From Nevskia sp. (lineage in GTDB: Bacteria; Pseudomonadota; Gammaproteobacteria; Nevskiales; Nevskiaceae): a stretch of DNA of 64,000 nt. Shown one piece after another: positions 50,712 through 59,582 of this stretch. Position 1 is the stretch's first letter, and the number at the start of each line of letters is the position of its first letter. The stretch spans positions 1-64,000 of the forward strand of contig JALNYU010000013.1 in assembly GCA_023229645.1 (NCBI GenBank), in the 5' to 3' direction. The notes under the pieces are model-generated. The model did not search any database. It saw only the letters and a program-made list of their open reading frames with translations, and was not told the origin of the DNA. The position numbers were made by a program, and so were the translations under genes.

Positions 50712-51167
50712 TTAGTGCTCGTGCGTCCCCGCGTGCGCGGCGTGATCGTGGCCGAAGAAGCGCAGCTGATAATTACGTAGATGGCCGAATGCGACGAGCA
50801 GCGCGCCGATGACTGTCATCACGCGTTCGCCGTTGACCGATAAACCGCCGAATGCGGCGTAGGTCATCAGGCTCATGCCGATCAAGCCAGCGCTGGCGAC
50901 CAACGGGCTATGGTGGCGCCGCCAGCCCCAACCCAGGGCCAGCACGCTGGTCGGAACGACGCCGAGCAGCAGCCATTGGTGGAAGCGTTCATCGGCAACC
51001 AGCGAGGATGCCGCCAGCGGCAATATCGCGATCAACAGCGGCAGCGCCAAGCAATGCACGAGGCAAAGCCCAGAAAAAATCATCGCCAAGGCGTCGAGGC
51101 CGCGCTCGGCTGACACCGGATCTTGCGGTGCCTCCGGCGTGCCGGTTAGTTCATTGGGCTGATTCAT
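50712..51167 (-). CDS. MerC-domain inner-membrane protein
   Basis: A 151-residue protein from MNQPNEL at 51167. Four predicted membrane helices follow a short soluble start. The MerC-like cysteine pair is seen in GLCLVHCLALP; the C-terminus is His-rich (GHDHAAHAGTHEH). MerC proteins take up Hg2+, but many MerC-domain proteins have no link to mercury. It overlaps the dehydratase gene by 17 bp as the last cistron of the minus-strand pigment arm; whether it serves that pathway is unclear. Confidence 0.75.
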   Translation of the reverse strand: MNQPNELTGTPEAPQDPVSAERGLDALAMIFSGLCLVHCLALPLLIAILPLAASSLVADERFHQWLLLGVVPTSVLALGWGWRRHHSPLVASAGLIGMSLMTYAAFGGLSVNGERVMTVIGALLVAFGHLRNYQLRFFGHDHAAHAGTHEH

Positions 51168-51624
51168 GGGGCGCAAGAATACCATCGCGCGGGGCGATAA
51201 CGGCGACCCGGCCGGCGGCAATTTTCTGTTGCAGTGCGATAACTTGGAATTCGTAGAGCCATCCGCCACCGCTTTCCAGTAGCCGCTTGGCGTGGATTTC
51301 CAGTGCTGCGTCAATGCCTTCGAGTGTACCGACTTCGAAGCAGACGTTACGTGCGGAAACGAGCAAACCCGTTACAGTGGCTATCCCTGCAGCGTGCGCC
51401 AGCAAGCCGCCGTGCACCGCCATGGCTTGGGCGCCGTACTCGATCAGCGCCAGCGCTGGCAGTCGGCCGTGACGTCTTAGCGGCTGCGCTGGATCCTGAT
51501 GGCTGCGAGTGCGGCAATGAATGTGGGTGTTGTCCCAAGTCACGACTTCGTCGAGCAGGCACATCGTTCCCGCGTGCGGAATCAGGCTGGCGATGGCGAC
51601 TTTGTTGAGCGCCATTGCGATCAC
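51151..51624 (-). CDS. ApeP-like hotdog 3-hydroxyacyl-ACP dehydratase
   Basis: A 157-residue hotdog-fold protein: SLIPHAGTMCLLDEVVTWDNTHIHCRT and RLPALALIEYGAQAMAVHGG. The order and sequences match ApeP-type dehydratases of aryl polyene clusters, which pair with an ApeI-like partner to make the conjugated double bonds. A GTG start at 51624 overlaps the chain-length-factor gene (GTGA), with an ATG three codons in as an alternative. Pathway: dehydration of 3-hydroxyacyl-ACP in the polyene. Confidence 0.85.
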   Translation of the reverse strand: MIAMALNKVAIASLIPHAGTMCLLDEVVTWDNTHIHCRTRSHQDPAQPLRRHGRLPALALIEYGAQAMAVHGGLLAHAAGIATVTGLLVSARNVCFEVGTLEGIDAALEIHAKRLLESGGGWLYEFQVIALQQKIAAGRVAVIAPRDGILAPHESAQ

Positions 51625-52412
51625 GGCGGCGCGATTTCCACGCGTAGACCCTGGCTGCTCGGTAACGCGAAACCGATCGCGGCCGGGTCGCCCAGTGCTA
51701 AGGCGCGCAGCAGCGGCAGCGCGCGCAACGCGGGGTTGCCAAGCCGCAGTGCGTCCAGCGCCAGATCGGGCATCGTCGATACCGCGCCGACGCCCAAGCT
51801 CAGACGTAGGCGGGCGAGCGTTTGGGGCCCCGAGGACGGGCTGAGTATCACGGCGACGCTGGCCGCACCGATGAACGGACGTGCCGCTTGCAGCAGCGGC
51901 GGGCCGGGTACGTCGTAGGCGACGAGCAGCGTGTCATGGCCGCTGGCCGTCGCGAGCAATGCGGCTTCGAGCAGGCCGGCGGCGAAGCTGTCGTCGTAGG
52001 CGGAGATCGTTGTCGATGGCAAGCGGCTGCCGGTGGCGATGCTCCAATAGCCAGCGGCGGCGTTGTGGACAGAATTATGGAAATCGGTCGGCGACACCGC
52101 GCGCGCTGTTTCGGTCAGCGCCAGACTAATCCGGTGGATGATGCCGAGATCGCCATCCGACGATGCAAACACCGCCGCCAGTTGATCTACCGCACCGGTG
52201 TATCGGCTAACCGCATCTTCGGCTGCGCGGAACGCTTGTTTTACCGAAGGCGTGACACGGCGGCGCTCGTTCGGTGGTAGTAACGCCGGCTGGTACGGCG
52301 GCAGCTCGGCATTGGCCCAGGCCGTATGTCCGGCGAGCACGGCGCGGGCCTGCGGCCAGTCGGCGAGGCCGGGCGCGGCGATGCCCAGCGCCTGAATAAA
52401 GAGTTCGATCAT
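51621..52412 (-). CDS. Chain-length-factor-like ketosynthase partner (ApeC-type)
   Basis: A 263-residue protein of the 'ketoacyl-synthase-like, N-terminal' (PF13723) group. The signature SPTDFHNSVHNAAAGYWSI is intact. It keeps the thiolase-fold N-terminal half of a ketosynthase but lacks the Cys-His-His triad, as do ApeC/chain-length factors that pair with the ApeO ketosynthase. It overlaps the ketosynthase gene by 4 bp, consistent with a heterodimer. Confidence 0.88.
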   Translation of the reverse strand: MIELFIQALGIAAPGLADWPQARAVLAGHTAWANAELPPYQPALLPPNERRRVTPSVKQAFRAAEDAVSRYTGAVDQLAAVFASSDGDLGIIHRISLALTETARAVSPTDFHNSVHNAAAGYWSIATGSRLPSTTISAYDDSFAAGLLEAALLATASGHDTLLVAYDVPGPPLLQAARPFIGAASVAVILSPSSGPQTLARLRLSLGVGAVSTMPDLALDALRLGNPALRALPLLRALALGDPAAIGFALPSSQGLRVEIAPP

Positions 52413-53584
52413 GGCCGACTAAAGAGCAAGCTGCAGTTGCTGCCGCCGAAGCCGAACGAGTTCGACAACACGCGTTTGATTGGCCGCTGCTGGGCTGAGT
52501 GCACAATTTGGCTGCGAAACGCGGGGTCGATGTGCCGCGTATTCAAGCTTTGCGGGATCAGCCCGGCTTCAAGCGCCGTTAACGCCAGCCCGGCTTCAAC
52601 GATGCCCGCCGCGCCTAGCGTGTGGCCGGTCCAGCCTTTGGTAGAACTGCACGGCACGGCAGCGCCGAATAGCGCAAAAACTGCGTGGTCTTCGGCAAGA
52701 TCGTTGGCGGGCGTCGCAGTGCCGTGCAGATTGATATAGTCAACGTCCGCGGGCTGCGTGTCGGCGCCGGCCAGCGCCTGCCGCATCGCCGCGAGCGCGC
52801 CGCGGCCTTCGGGATCCGGCGCCGACATATGATGGGCGTCGTTGCTCTCGCCGTAGCCTTCAAGCCGTAATGCGTGTTCAGCGGCCGGCTCCAACAGCGC
52901 AAAGCCGGCGGCTTCGCCGATCGACAAGCCCTGGCGGTTGGCATCCGCCGGACGGCAAATATCGGCGGCCAATAATTGCAAGGCATTGAAGCCGTAGAGC
53001 GTGGTCAGGCAGAGGCTGTCGACGCCGCCGACGACCGCGGCATCGCAAAAGCCGGCTGCGATGGCGCGTTGTGCAGACGCAAATACTTTTGCGCTTGATG
53101 AGCAGGCGGTGGAGACGGCGTTCGAAATCCCAGTTAAGCCGAGGCGCCGCTGCACGTAGTCGCAGACTGAATAGGCATTTTGCGTGTGCGCGTGTTGAAA
53201 CCACGGCGGGAGCTGTTCCGGTGTGCCGCTACGGGCGCGGTAAGCCTGCTCGGTTTGCAGCACGCCGGAGGTGCTGGTGCCGATAAAAACGCCGATCCGT
53301 GCGCCGCCATAGCGGCTGCGTGCGGCGGCGACGGCTTCAGTAAAACCATCTTGTGCGAGGCCTTTTTCGGCGAGCCGATTATTGCGGCAGTCCCAGGCGC
53401 TGTACTCGGTCGGTAGTGGCGTGTCGAGCCCAGCGACGACGCCGATCCAGCCAGGGAGCGTGGCGGACTCGAACGGCTCGGCGCGTAGGCCGGTGCTACC
53501 GTTACGGAGCGCGTCGAGCTGTGACGCGCGGCCTGCACCGAGCGCGGTGGTCAACGTGTAGTGGCGGATTCCCAGAGGCGTCAT
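52409..53584 (-). CDS. Beta-ketoacyl-ACP synthase (aryl polyene type, ApeO/ApeR-like)
   Basis: A 391-residue KAS II-like enzyme. The catalytic residues are Cys161 in STACSSSAK, His287 in NLHGTATPAND and His321 in STKGWTGHTLGAAG; SFGFGGSN is near the end. It condenses malonyl-ACP with the growing polyene. It is translationally coupled both to the acyltransferase gene (4-bp overlap) and to the chain-length-factor gene (4-bp overlap). Which of the two APE ketosynthases it is cannot be settled without alignment. Confidence 0.93.
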   Translation of the reverse strand: MTPLGIRHYTLTTALGAGRASQLDALRNGSTGLRAEPFESATLPGWIGVVAGLDTPLPTEYSAWDCRNNRLAEKGLAQDGFTEAVAAARSRYGGARIGVFIGTSTSGVLQTEQAYRARSGTPEQLPPWFQHAHTQNAYSVCDYVQRRLGLTGISNAVSTACSSSAKVFASAQRAIAAGFCDAAVVGGVDSLCLTTLYGFNALQLLAADICRPADANRQGLSIGEAAGFALLEPAAEHALRLEGYGESNDAHHMSAPDPEGRGALAAMRQALAGADTQPADVDYINLHGTATPANDLAEDHAVFALFGAAVPCSSTKGWTGHTLGAAGIVEAGLALTALEAGLIPQSLNTRHIDPAFRSQIVHSAQQRPIKRVLSNSFGFGGSNCSLLFSRP

Positions 53585-54540
53585 TCGGCGCGGGCGTCGG
53601 TGGTACCGGTTGCAGACGGCGCATCGCCGCGGGCTTGGGCGTCATCGGCCCAGAAGTCGTAGAAGTTGAACCAATTGTACGGCGCCAACCGGACGTAATG
53701 CGCCAGTCGATCGGCAAACCGCTGTGCCGAGGCTTGCGCTTGCACGGCGCGCTCGGCGCGGGTGGTGAATGCTGGCGCCGGAAAGGTCTCGAAATGCAGT
53801 TCGTAGCGGCGCCCGCCGCGATAGAGCCCGAAGCAGATCAGTGCCGGATGCACGAACGCCGCCGCCAACGACCACGGACCTGACGGCAATCGCGCTTGCG
53901 CGCCGAGAAATTCGACGGCAAGGCCAGGGTCGGCGCCAACGCGGCGGTCGGCCATCAGTCCAACAACGCTACCTTCTGCCAAGGCATCGCGTAGCGCCAA
54001 AACCAGTTGCGGCCCGTTGCTGGTGTTGATGATTTGTTCGTCGGATTCTGGATTCAACCGCGCCAGCGTGGCGCTGAGCATGCGGCCGTGGGCGCGATCC
54101 ATAACGATGCGAAAGCGCAGCTGCGTTTGCTGCGCCCCGAGCGCGCGCAGCAGGTCGAAGCTGCCGAGATGGGCAGTGAGGACGATCGCCGCCGAACCGG
54201 CGTGCAGCGGCGCCAGTGCATTGCCCGGATCATGAATGCTGACGTCCAATTCGCGGTGCCGCCCGGCCAGCAAGTAGACGCGGTCCAAAGTGCAGGCGGC
54301 AAAGCTGTGCAGATGCTGGAAGACATCCCGCTGACGCACCGGCCGAGGCAATACGCGGGCGAGATAGGCGCGCGAAGCGTTGCGCGCGCTGGCACCGCTA
54401 ACGAAAAAGTAGGCGACGATCGGCCATAGCAGCAACCGCGTGCAGCGACGGCCGAGATGCAGCGCAATCCAGACGATCAGCGCTAGCGAGCGCGGCGAGC
54501 TGCGTTCTTTCTGCGCTTTCCACTGCGTGCTCGCGGTCAT
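53581..54540 (-). CDS. LpxL/HtrB-family acyltransferase
   Basis: A 319-residue membrane-associated acyltransferase with an N-terminal helix (about 18-45), the catalytic HX4-like sequence TAHLGSFDLLRAL and GLMADRRVG, the usual LpxL-type motifs. In aryl polyene clusters a protein of this type transfers the polyene chain to its lipid carrier. The sequence does not tell the acceptor. It overlaps the dehydratase gene by 4 bp upstream and the ketosynthase gene by 4 bp downstream. Confidence 0.88.
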   Translation of the reverse strand: MTASTQWKAQKERSSPRSLALIVWIALHLGRRCTRLLLWPIVAYFFVSGASARNASRAYLARVLPRPVRQRDVFQHLHSFAACTLDRVYLLAGRHRELDVSIHDPGNALAPLHAGSAAIVLTAHLGSFDLLRALGAQQTQLRFRIVMDRAHGRMLSATLARLNPESDEQIINTSNGPQLVLALRDALAEGSVVGLMADRRVGADPGLAVEFLGAQARLPSGPWSLAAAFVHPALICFGLYRGGRRYELHFETFPAPAFTTRAERAVQAQASAQRFADRLAHYVRLAPYNWFNFYDFWADDAQARGDAPSATGTTDARAE

Positions 54541-54860
54541 TGCGGTGCGAGCTGGGTAAAGCGCAGTTCGCCCTGAGCGGCGAGTTGCCCGCCGCTGAAA
54601 CAGCGGAAGCGCGCGCTACCAGCGGCAACGTCAGCGATGAGTTCGATTTGAATGGTCACGGCCGGCGCAATCGGCTGCAGGAATTTTGCGTTGGGCAGCC
54701 CGAGCAGGCGCAGGTTGCCGAATCGGGTGCGCAGGGCCTCGCTTACTTCGTCAAGCAGCAGCACGGCGGGTACCACCGGCTGGCCGGGGAAATGGCCGGC
54801 TAAGCAGGGGTGGTCCGGCTCAATCCGCGTTTCACAGCGGAATTCGACGCGCGTCGCCAC
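54537..54860 (-). CDS. ApeI-like hotdog 3-hydroxyacyl-ACP dehydratase
   Basis: A 107-residue single hotdog domain with HPCLAGHFPGQPVVPAVLLLDEV, the FabZ/FabA active-site strand (His in GHFPG), and no other domain. The short length matches ApeI. It starts with GTG, directly adjacent to the ligase stop. Together with the ApeP-like protein it should dehydrate 3-hydroxyacyl-ACP in the polyene. Confidence 0.88.
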   Translation of the reverse strand: MATRVEFRCETRIEPDHPCLAGHFPGQPVVPAVLLLDEVSEALRTRFGNLRLLGLPNAKFLQPIAPAVTIQIELIADVAAGSARFRCFSGGQLAAQGELRFTQLAPQ

Positions 54861-56210
54861 TCAGGTCTCGGCCAGTAATCGCTCGAGCACGGCGCGTGGC
54901 AGCTTACCGACGGCATTACGCGGGAGTGCATCGAGCTTGCGCAGCGGCCGCGGCAAAAATACCGGGTCGATCAGTTGCGCCAGCGCCGTCATGATCGCGC
55001 TTTCGCTGAGATCGGGTGCGACCACCAATGCGGCGGGGCGTTGCAGGATGTCGTTGCCGTCGTTCGATTCGGGTTGGAAGACGATGCCGTCAATCACGCC
55101 GGGGATCGACAGTAAAGTACGCGTGAGATCCGCTAACGACGCGCGCCGGCCGCCGACTTTCAGCAAATCGCTAGCGCGACCGAGCAAGTGAAAGCCATCG
55201 CCGTCGACTTCGAGCAGATCGTGCAGCGGCACGGGTGCCGGCAAATGCGCGCCGATGACGCGCGTTTGGCCGCCTTCGTGGTCGAGATGCATGGCGTCGA
55301 GCAGGCGCCAGCGCGGGCCGGCGACGGTACGCCGGCTGGCGATGCTGCCGGCTTCGGTGCAACCGTAAATTTCCCGTACCTCGGTTGCGTAGGCCTGTTC
55401 CGCCTGCGCGGCTAACTCCGGCGGCAGCGGCGCCGTGGCCGAAACGATGCCGGCGAGCGGCGGCAAGCGCGTTCCGGCGTTCAGCAACGCGCGAATGTGG
55501 ACCGGCGCGGTTACCAGGATGCGCGGCGCCGGCACCGACGCCAACGCGGCGCGAACGTCGTCCGGAAACACCGGCCGGCCGCAAAACGTCGCGTGGCCCG
55601 CGGCGAGCGGCAATAGCGCCGTGGTTTCCAGGCCGTACATGTGTTGCAGCGGCACGGTGGCGACGATCTGCGTGCGGCCAAATTCGGCGAGCAAACGTTG
55701 CCCAATCAGCGCGCCGGCCTGGTACAGCGCACGCCAAGTCTTCAAGTGCGGCTGTGACTGGCCCGTACTGCCCGAAGTAAAAACGATGGCGATGGCACGA
55801 TCAGCGAGGATTTCCGGCAGCACCAGAATTTCGGTTTCCGGGGCCGTTTGCGGCACGCAGTATTCGCTGCCGGGCGTGTCAGATAGAACGATGCTATCGG
55901 GATACGCTAAGCGCAACGCCGCGAGGCCAGCGGCGCCGCTACTCGGCGGCAGCAGCGTGACGATGCCGCGTAACGCGGCGGCCGCGAGTGCGGTGCAAAA
56001 CGCCAACCGGTCGTCGCAGAGGTTGATCGCATACGCCTTATCCGGCAGCTGCTCGGCTAGCTGCAGTACGCCGGCTGCGAAACGCCCGCGGGTAACCGAC
56101 TGCCCGCCGCGCCAGAATAACGGCTCGCCGGCAGCGGCACCGAGCGTCAGCAGCGGTAGTGTCGCGGCGCCGTTCTCAGCGAACGCGGTAGATAAGCTAG
56201 GCATCGACAA
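54861..56210 (-). CDS. AMP-dependent acyl/aryl-ACP ligase of the pigment cluster
   Basis: A 449-residue adenylating enzyme with FTSGSTGQSQPH (A3), YGCTEAGSIASRR, LLGRASDLLKVGGRRASL and the C-terminal catalytic Lys in PRNAVGKLPRA. It resembles ApeH, which in aryl polyene clusters activates the aromatic starter acid and loads it on ACP. The starter here is likely the hydroxybenzoate from the neighbouring chorismatase (inference). It follows the ACP gene by 65 bp. Confidence 0.9.
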   Translation of the reverse strand: MSMPSLSTAFAENGAATLPLLTLGAAAGEPLFWRGGQSVTRGRFAAGVLQLAEQLPDKAYAINLCDDRLAFCTALAAAALRGIVTLLPPSSGAAGLAALRLAYPDSIVLSDTPGSEYCVPQTAPETEILVLPEILADRAIAIVFTSGSTGQSQPHLKTWRALYQAGALIGQRLLAEFGRTQIVATVPLQHMYGLETTALLPLAAGHATFCGRPVFPDDVRAALASVPAPRILVTAPVHIRALLNAGTRLPPLAGIVSATAPLPPELAAQAEQAYATEVREIYGCTEAGSIASRRTVAGPRWRLLDAMHLDHEGGQTRVIGAHLPAPVPLHDLLEVDGDGFHLLGRASDLLKVGGRRASLADLTRTLLSIPGVIDGIVFQPESNDGNDILQRPAALVVAPDLSESAIMTALAQLIDPVFLPRPLRKLDALPRNAVGKLPRAVLERLLAET

Positions 56211-56275
56211 TGGTGTTAGGGCTCAGCAGTAGCATGGGTTGCGTTGGCATTGCGCCGCGCATTAAGAGATCTGAT

Positions 56276-56554
56276 TCAGGACGCTTGTTGTGCACGCGGT
56301 TGCGCAACAAAACGCGCGAGTTCTTGCAGCGACGAAAAAGCGTTGCGGCTTAGTTCGTCGTCTGCGCGCAACTCAATACCATAACGCTGCTGGATTGCCA
56401 GCGCGATTTCCAGCGCGTCGATTGAGTCTAATCCCCAACCCGTGCCGTAATCGCCGAAAAGCGGCGCTACCGGATCAATCGTGGCCGGATCTTTGCCTTC
56501 AAGATTCAGCGCGTTAATCAACAGATGCGCCAAGTCCAGTTCCTCTTGCGTCAT
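56276..56554 (-). CDS. Acyl carrier protein of the pigment cluster
   Basis: A 92-residue ACP from MTQEELD at 56554 (gagg ribosome site 6 bp before). The phosphopantetheine attachment Ser44 is in WGLDSIDALEIA. The preceding GDYGTGWG run resembles APE carriers (ApeE/ApeF). Only this one ACP is visible in the window, whereas characterised clusters have two. It is the first gene of the minus-strand arm. Confidence 0.9.
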   Translation of the reverse strand: MTQEELDLAHLLINALNLEGKDPATIDPVAPLFGDYGTGWGLDSIDALEIALAIQQRYGIELRADDELSRNAFSSLQELARFVAQPRAQQAS

Positions 56555-56924
56555 GCGTTTCCTCGAATCGGGCGCGGCATGGGGCCGCTTTGGGTGAATA
56601 CGGTGAATAGTAGGAAAACATTCCTGAACGGCAGCGGAAGGGAATCGCCGAGAAGGTGCTCTTGCAATTCGCTTTTCTAAATTTCGATGCGCCGACATAA
56701 CAGCTTATCGATCATCGACGCCAAGACAGACCGTATGGGAGGAAGAAATCACGCATACAGCCGATATAAACAACCGGTAAAGAATAAAATAGCGATCATT
56801 ACGATCTTAGTTGACATAACTGACGCGCCAATCGGCATTTGGGCAGCCTTCAGTTGCGTCATACATGCTTTGAATTATAAAGGATTGCCGGCCACGGCCT
56901 CTGCAGTCCTCAGCTGGCTTTCGG
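56555..56924. promoter_or_regulatory. Divergent promoter region of the pigment cluster
   Basis: A 370-bp region between the divergent ACP and chorismatase genes; it must contain both promoters. A ttgaca hexamer lies at 56811-56816 on the plus strand, but no good -10 element follows at 17 bp. An 85-codon frame (56687-56944) overlaps the chorismatase start and has no family features. No RNA gene or repeat was seen. Confidence 0.4.
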
Positions 56925-57950
56925 ATGATTGTTACGAACACTGACCTAAAACAGGCTGTCGGGAATTGGCCGAAAGCGCCGTATCGAGTTCGCCTTGCGC
57001 AAGTGGGTGAGTTGGAGCAGCCGTTGGCGCCGACGGTGCTGCGCGCCGTGGTTTACGGCACCGCGCCGAGCTATGTGCAGCCGGATGTCCGTCGGGTTTA
57101 CGTGCCGCTACGGTCGGTGCACCAGAATTACGCTGGCGAGATTTGGGAAAGCACATTGCCGGTGCGCTACGGCCGGGATGGCTTAATCGAATTCGCCGAA
57201 AACGGTGAGGTGATGTTTCTGCAGGCCTCGCTCCCTGAGTCAGATCTTAAGGACACTGCTGGCGCTGCGGAACGATTGTACAAAGCGTTATGGCGCTATT
57301 CAGCGTTGCGGCACTACGGCAATTTTCTGCGCGTCTGGAATTATCTGCCCGGCATTAACGTCGGCGATGGCGACGCCGAGCGTTACCGCAATTTTTGCGT
57401 CGGTCGCCATCGAGCACTGAGCGCCGATCCAAGTTTTGAGCGCAAGCTACCTGCGGCGACGGCGATCGGCACGAACGCCGGGCGGTTTGTGGTGATGGCA
57501 ATCGCTTCCATCAGGCCCGGCCAACAGGTCGAAAACCCTTTACAAGTAAGTGCGTTCCGCTATCCGCGTGCTTACGGCGCGCGCAGTCCAAGCTTTGCCC
57601 GGGCGCAGATGCTGCCCTGGGCGGATGGCACGCAACTGCTGGTGTCGGGAACGGCCAGTATCGTCGGCCATGCCAGTACACACCTTGGCGATGCCAGCGC
57701 TCAGTTGCATCAGTCGCTCGCGAACGTCAATGCGTTGGTGCGGCAGCCCGGACTCGCCCGGCGCGGTTTTCTGCCGCAGAGCTATACGCTGTATTTGCGC
57801 GATCCTGAGGACTACACCTCGCTCTATCCGCAGCTCATGAAATATTTCAACGGTACGCCGTTGCAAGTACTGGTTGGCGACATTTGCCGGCGCGAGTTGC
57901 TGCTCGAAGTTGAGGCGATCTATCAGCTGCCGCAATTTTTGAACAAATGA
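56925..57950 (+). CDS. xanB2: XanB2/FkbO/Hyg5-type chorismatase
   Basis: A 341-residue chorismatase that should convert chorismate to 3- or 4-hydroxybenzoic acid (XanB2 makes both and supplies the starter of xanthomonadin and coenzyme Q). Family features: LVR-type early region, RHYGNFLRVWNYLPGINVGDGDAERYRNFCVGRH in the middle, and a final RRELLLEVEAIYQ. Length matches XanB2/FkbO (about 330-345). The right arm starts here; the PlsC gene overlaps it by 4 bp. I cannot tell the 3- from the 4-hydroxy product. Confidence 0.88.
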   Translation: MIVTNTDLKQAVGNWPKAPYRVRLAQVGELEQPLAPTVLRAVVYGTAPSYVQPDVRRVYVPLRSVHQNYAGEIWESTLPVRYGRDGLIEFAENGEVMFLQASLPESDLKDTAGAAERLYKALWRYSALRHYGNFLRVWNYLPGINVGDGDAERYRNFCVGRHRALSADPSFERKLPAATAIGTNAGRFVVMAIASIRPGQQVENPLQVSAFRYPRAYGARSPSFARAQMLPWADGTQLLVSGTASIVGHASTHLGDASAQLHQSLANVNALVRQPGLARRGFLPQSYTLYLRDPEDYTSLYPQLMKYFNGTPLQVLVGDICRRELLLEVEAIYQLPQFLNK

Positions 57951-58723
57951 CAGCACGCGCATTGGATCGCGCTTGGCGCCTCACGGCGACCGCTTTCAGT
58001 TTTGCGCTGTTCGGCTGCTGCACAGTTTTGCTTTCGCTGACGGTGTTCCCGATATTGGCCGTGGCTTCGGCCAGCGCCGATCGGCGTAGTGCACGCGTGC
58101 AATGGGTTTTGCACTGCGGATGCCGACTTTTTGTCTGGATCATGAAAGGGCTGGGCCTGCTGACTTGGGAAGCACAGGGATTAGAGCGCCTCGCCGGGCC
58201 GGGACAGATGATTGTCGCCAATCACCCGAGCTTGATCGATGTCGTGTTCTTTCTCTCTTGGATGCCGCAGGCCGACTGCATCATGAAGCAATCCTTGGCC
58301 CGTAACCCGTTTCTGCGCTGGACGGTGGCCTGGGCCGGGTACATCGGCAATGCCTCGCCCGAAGGTTTGATCGAGGACTGCGCCCGCGTATTACGCAGCG
58401 GCCGTTCGCTGATCGTGTTTCCTGAGGGTACCCGCACGGTGCCCGGCTTGGCGGCGCCGTTCAAGCGTGGCGCCGCCCGCATTGCCTTGTTGTCCGGCGC
58501 TGAAATCCTGCCAGTGCGGATCCATTGCGACCCGCCGACGCTGATGAAGCACAGCCGCTGGTGGCAGATTCCGCCGCGGCCAGCGCATTTCAGTTTCAGT
58601 GCTGGAACGCCGTTCCGGGCGGCGGACATTGCTGTTGTTGGTGAAACCCAAGCGCAGGCAGCACGGCGGGTAACGGACCACCTGCAGCGGCTCCTGCTGC
58701 CGCTGGCAGTGTTAAGCAATTAG
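57947..58723 (+). CDS. PlsC-type 1-acyl-glycerol-3-phosphate acyltransferase-like protein
   Basis: A 258-residue membrane acyltransferase: one N-terminal hydrophobic segment (about 15-45), the HX4D box in NHPSLIDVV, and FPEGTRTV. Similar proteins are standard in xanthomonadin and aryl polyene clusters, where they are thought to attach the polyene to a lipid or glycerophosphate head. It overlaps the chorismatase gene by 4 bp and precedes the glycosyltransferase. Confidence 0.9.
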   Translation: MTARALDRAWRLTATAFSFALFGCCTVLLSLTVFPILAVASASADRRSARVQWVLHCGCRLFVWIMKGLGLLTWEAQGLERLAGPGQMIVANHPSLIDVVFFLSWMPQADCIMKQSLARNPFLRWTVAWAGYIGNASPEGLIEDCARVLRSGRSLIVFPEGTRTVPGLAAPFKRGAARIALLSGAEILPVRIHCDPPTLMKHSRWWQIPPRPAHFSFSAGTPFRAADIAVVGETQAQAARRVTDHLQRLLLPLAVLSN

Positions 58724-58743
58724 GGGCCGTATAAGTTCAGCTG

Positions 58744-59487
58744 ATGTTTAATCCCTGCATCGTTATTCCGTATTACCGCCACGAACACGCCATCGGAGCG
58801 ATGGTCGAGCAACTGCGCCCGCACGGCTTGCCGCTTTGGATCGTCGACGACGGCAGCGGCGGCACCGCCGCGCAAGCGGTCGCCGCGCTAGCGGCGGACG
58901 AAGCCGCTTGGCTGCATTTGCTCGTATTGCCGGAAAACCAAGGGAAAGGTGCGGCGGTACGGGCGGGTTGCGCCGCTGCGTTCGCTGCCGGGCATAGCCA
59001 CGCGCTGCAGATCGACGCTGATGGCCAGCACAACACCAACGACATCCCGAAGCTCATAGCGTTGGCGCAGCGACAGCCGCACGCGGTAGTTACCGGCATC
59101 CCGATTTACGACGATTCGGTGCCAAAAGCGCGCTTTTATGGCCGCTATCTAACGCACGTGCTGGTCTGGCTGCATACCTTGTCGTTCGAGATCATCGACT
59201 CGATGTGTGGCTTCCGTGTTTATCCCCTTGCTGAGGCGCTCGAACTTTGGGCACAGGGCGGGGTCGGTTTGAGAATGGATTTCGATACTGACATCATCGT
59301 GCGGCTGCATTGGGCCGGTTTGCGCGTAATCAGCCAACCGACGCGGGTTACCTATCCGAGTGATGGCGTGTCGCACTTTGACCTGCTGCGCGATAACTTG
59401 CGTATGGTGCGGCTGCACCTGCGCTTATTCGGCGGCATGTTGCTGCGGGCGCCGCGCTGGCTATTGCGTGGCCGGCCGCGCATTTGA
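58744..59487 (+). CDS. Family 2 glycosyltransferase
   Basis: A 247-residue GT2-type nucleotide-sugar transferase with VIPYYRHEHAIGAMVEQL, LWIVDDGSGG, ENQGKGAAVRAG and the metal motif LQIDADGQHN (DxD-like). The membrane segment near the C-terminus is weak, so it is probably cytosolic or peripheral. It belongs with similar GT2 proteins of xanthomonadin/APE clusters, which may glycosylate the lipid carrier (inference). Confidence 0.9.
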   Translation: MFNPCIVIPYYRHEHAIGAMVEQLRPHGLPLWIVDDGSGGTAAQAVAALAADEAAWLHLLVLPENQGKGAAVRAGCAAAFAAGHSHALQIDADGQHNTNDIPKLIALAQRQPHAVVTGIPIYDDSVPKARFYGRYLTHVLVWLHTLSFEIIDSMCGFRVYPLAEALELWAQGGVGLRMDFDTDIIVRLHWAGLRVISQPTRVTYPSDGVSHFDLLRDNLRMVRLHLRLFGGMLLRAPRWLLRGRPRI

Positions 59488-59582
59488 AGTGCCAACCGCC
59501 TACAGCGCATTGATGCGCGCTATGTGCGCATCGGCGTGGAACGGCAGGCCGACGCAAAAATCAGGGGACTAGACTATTGAAT

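Noticed and set aside
56687..56944. 85-codon frame before the chorismatase
   Set aside because: Overlaps the chorismatase start, has no domain and lies in the expected promoter region.
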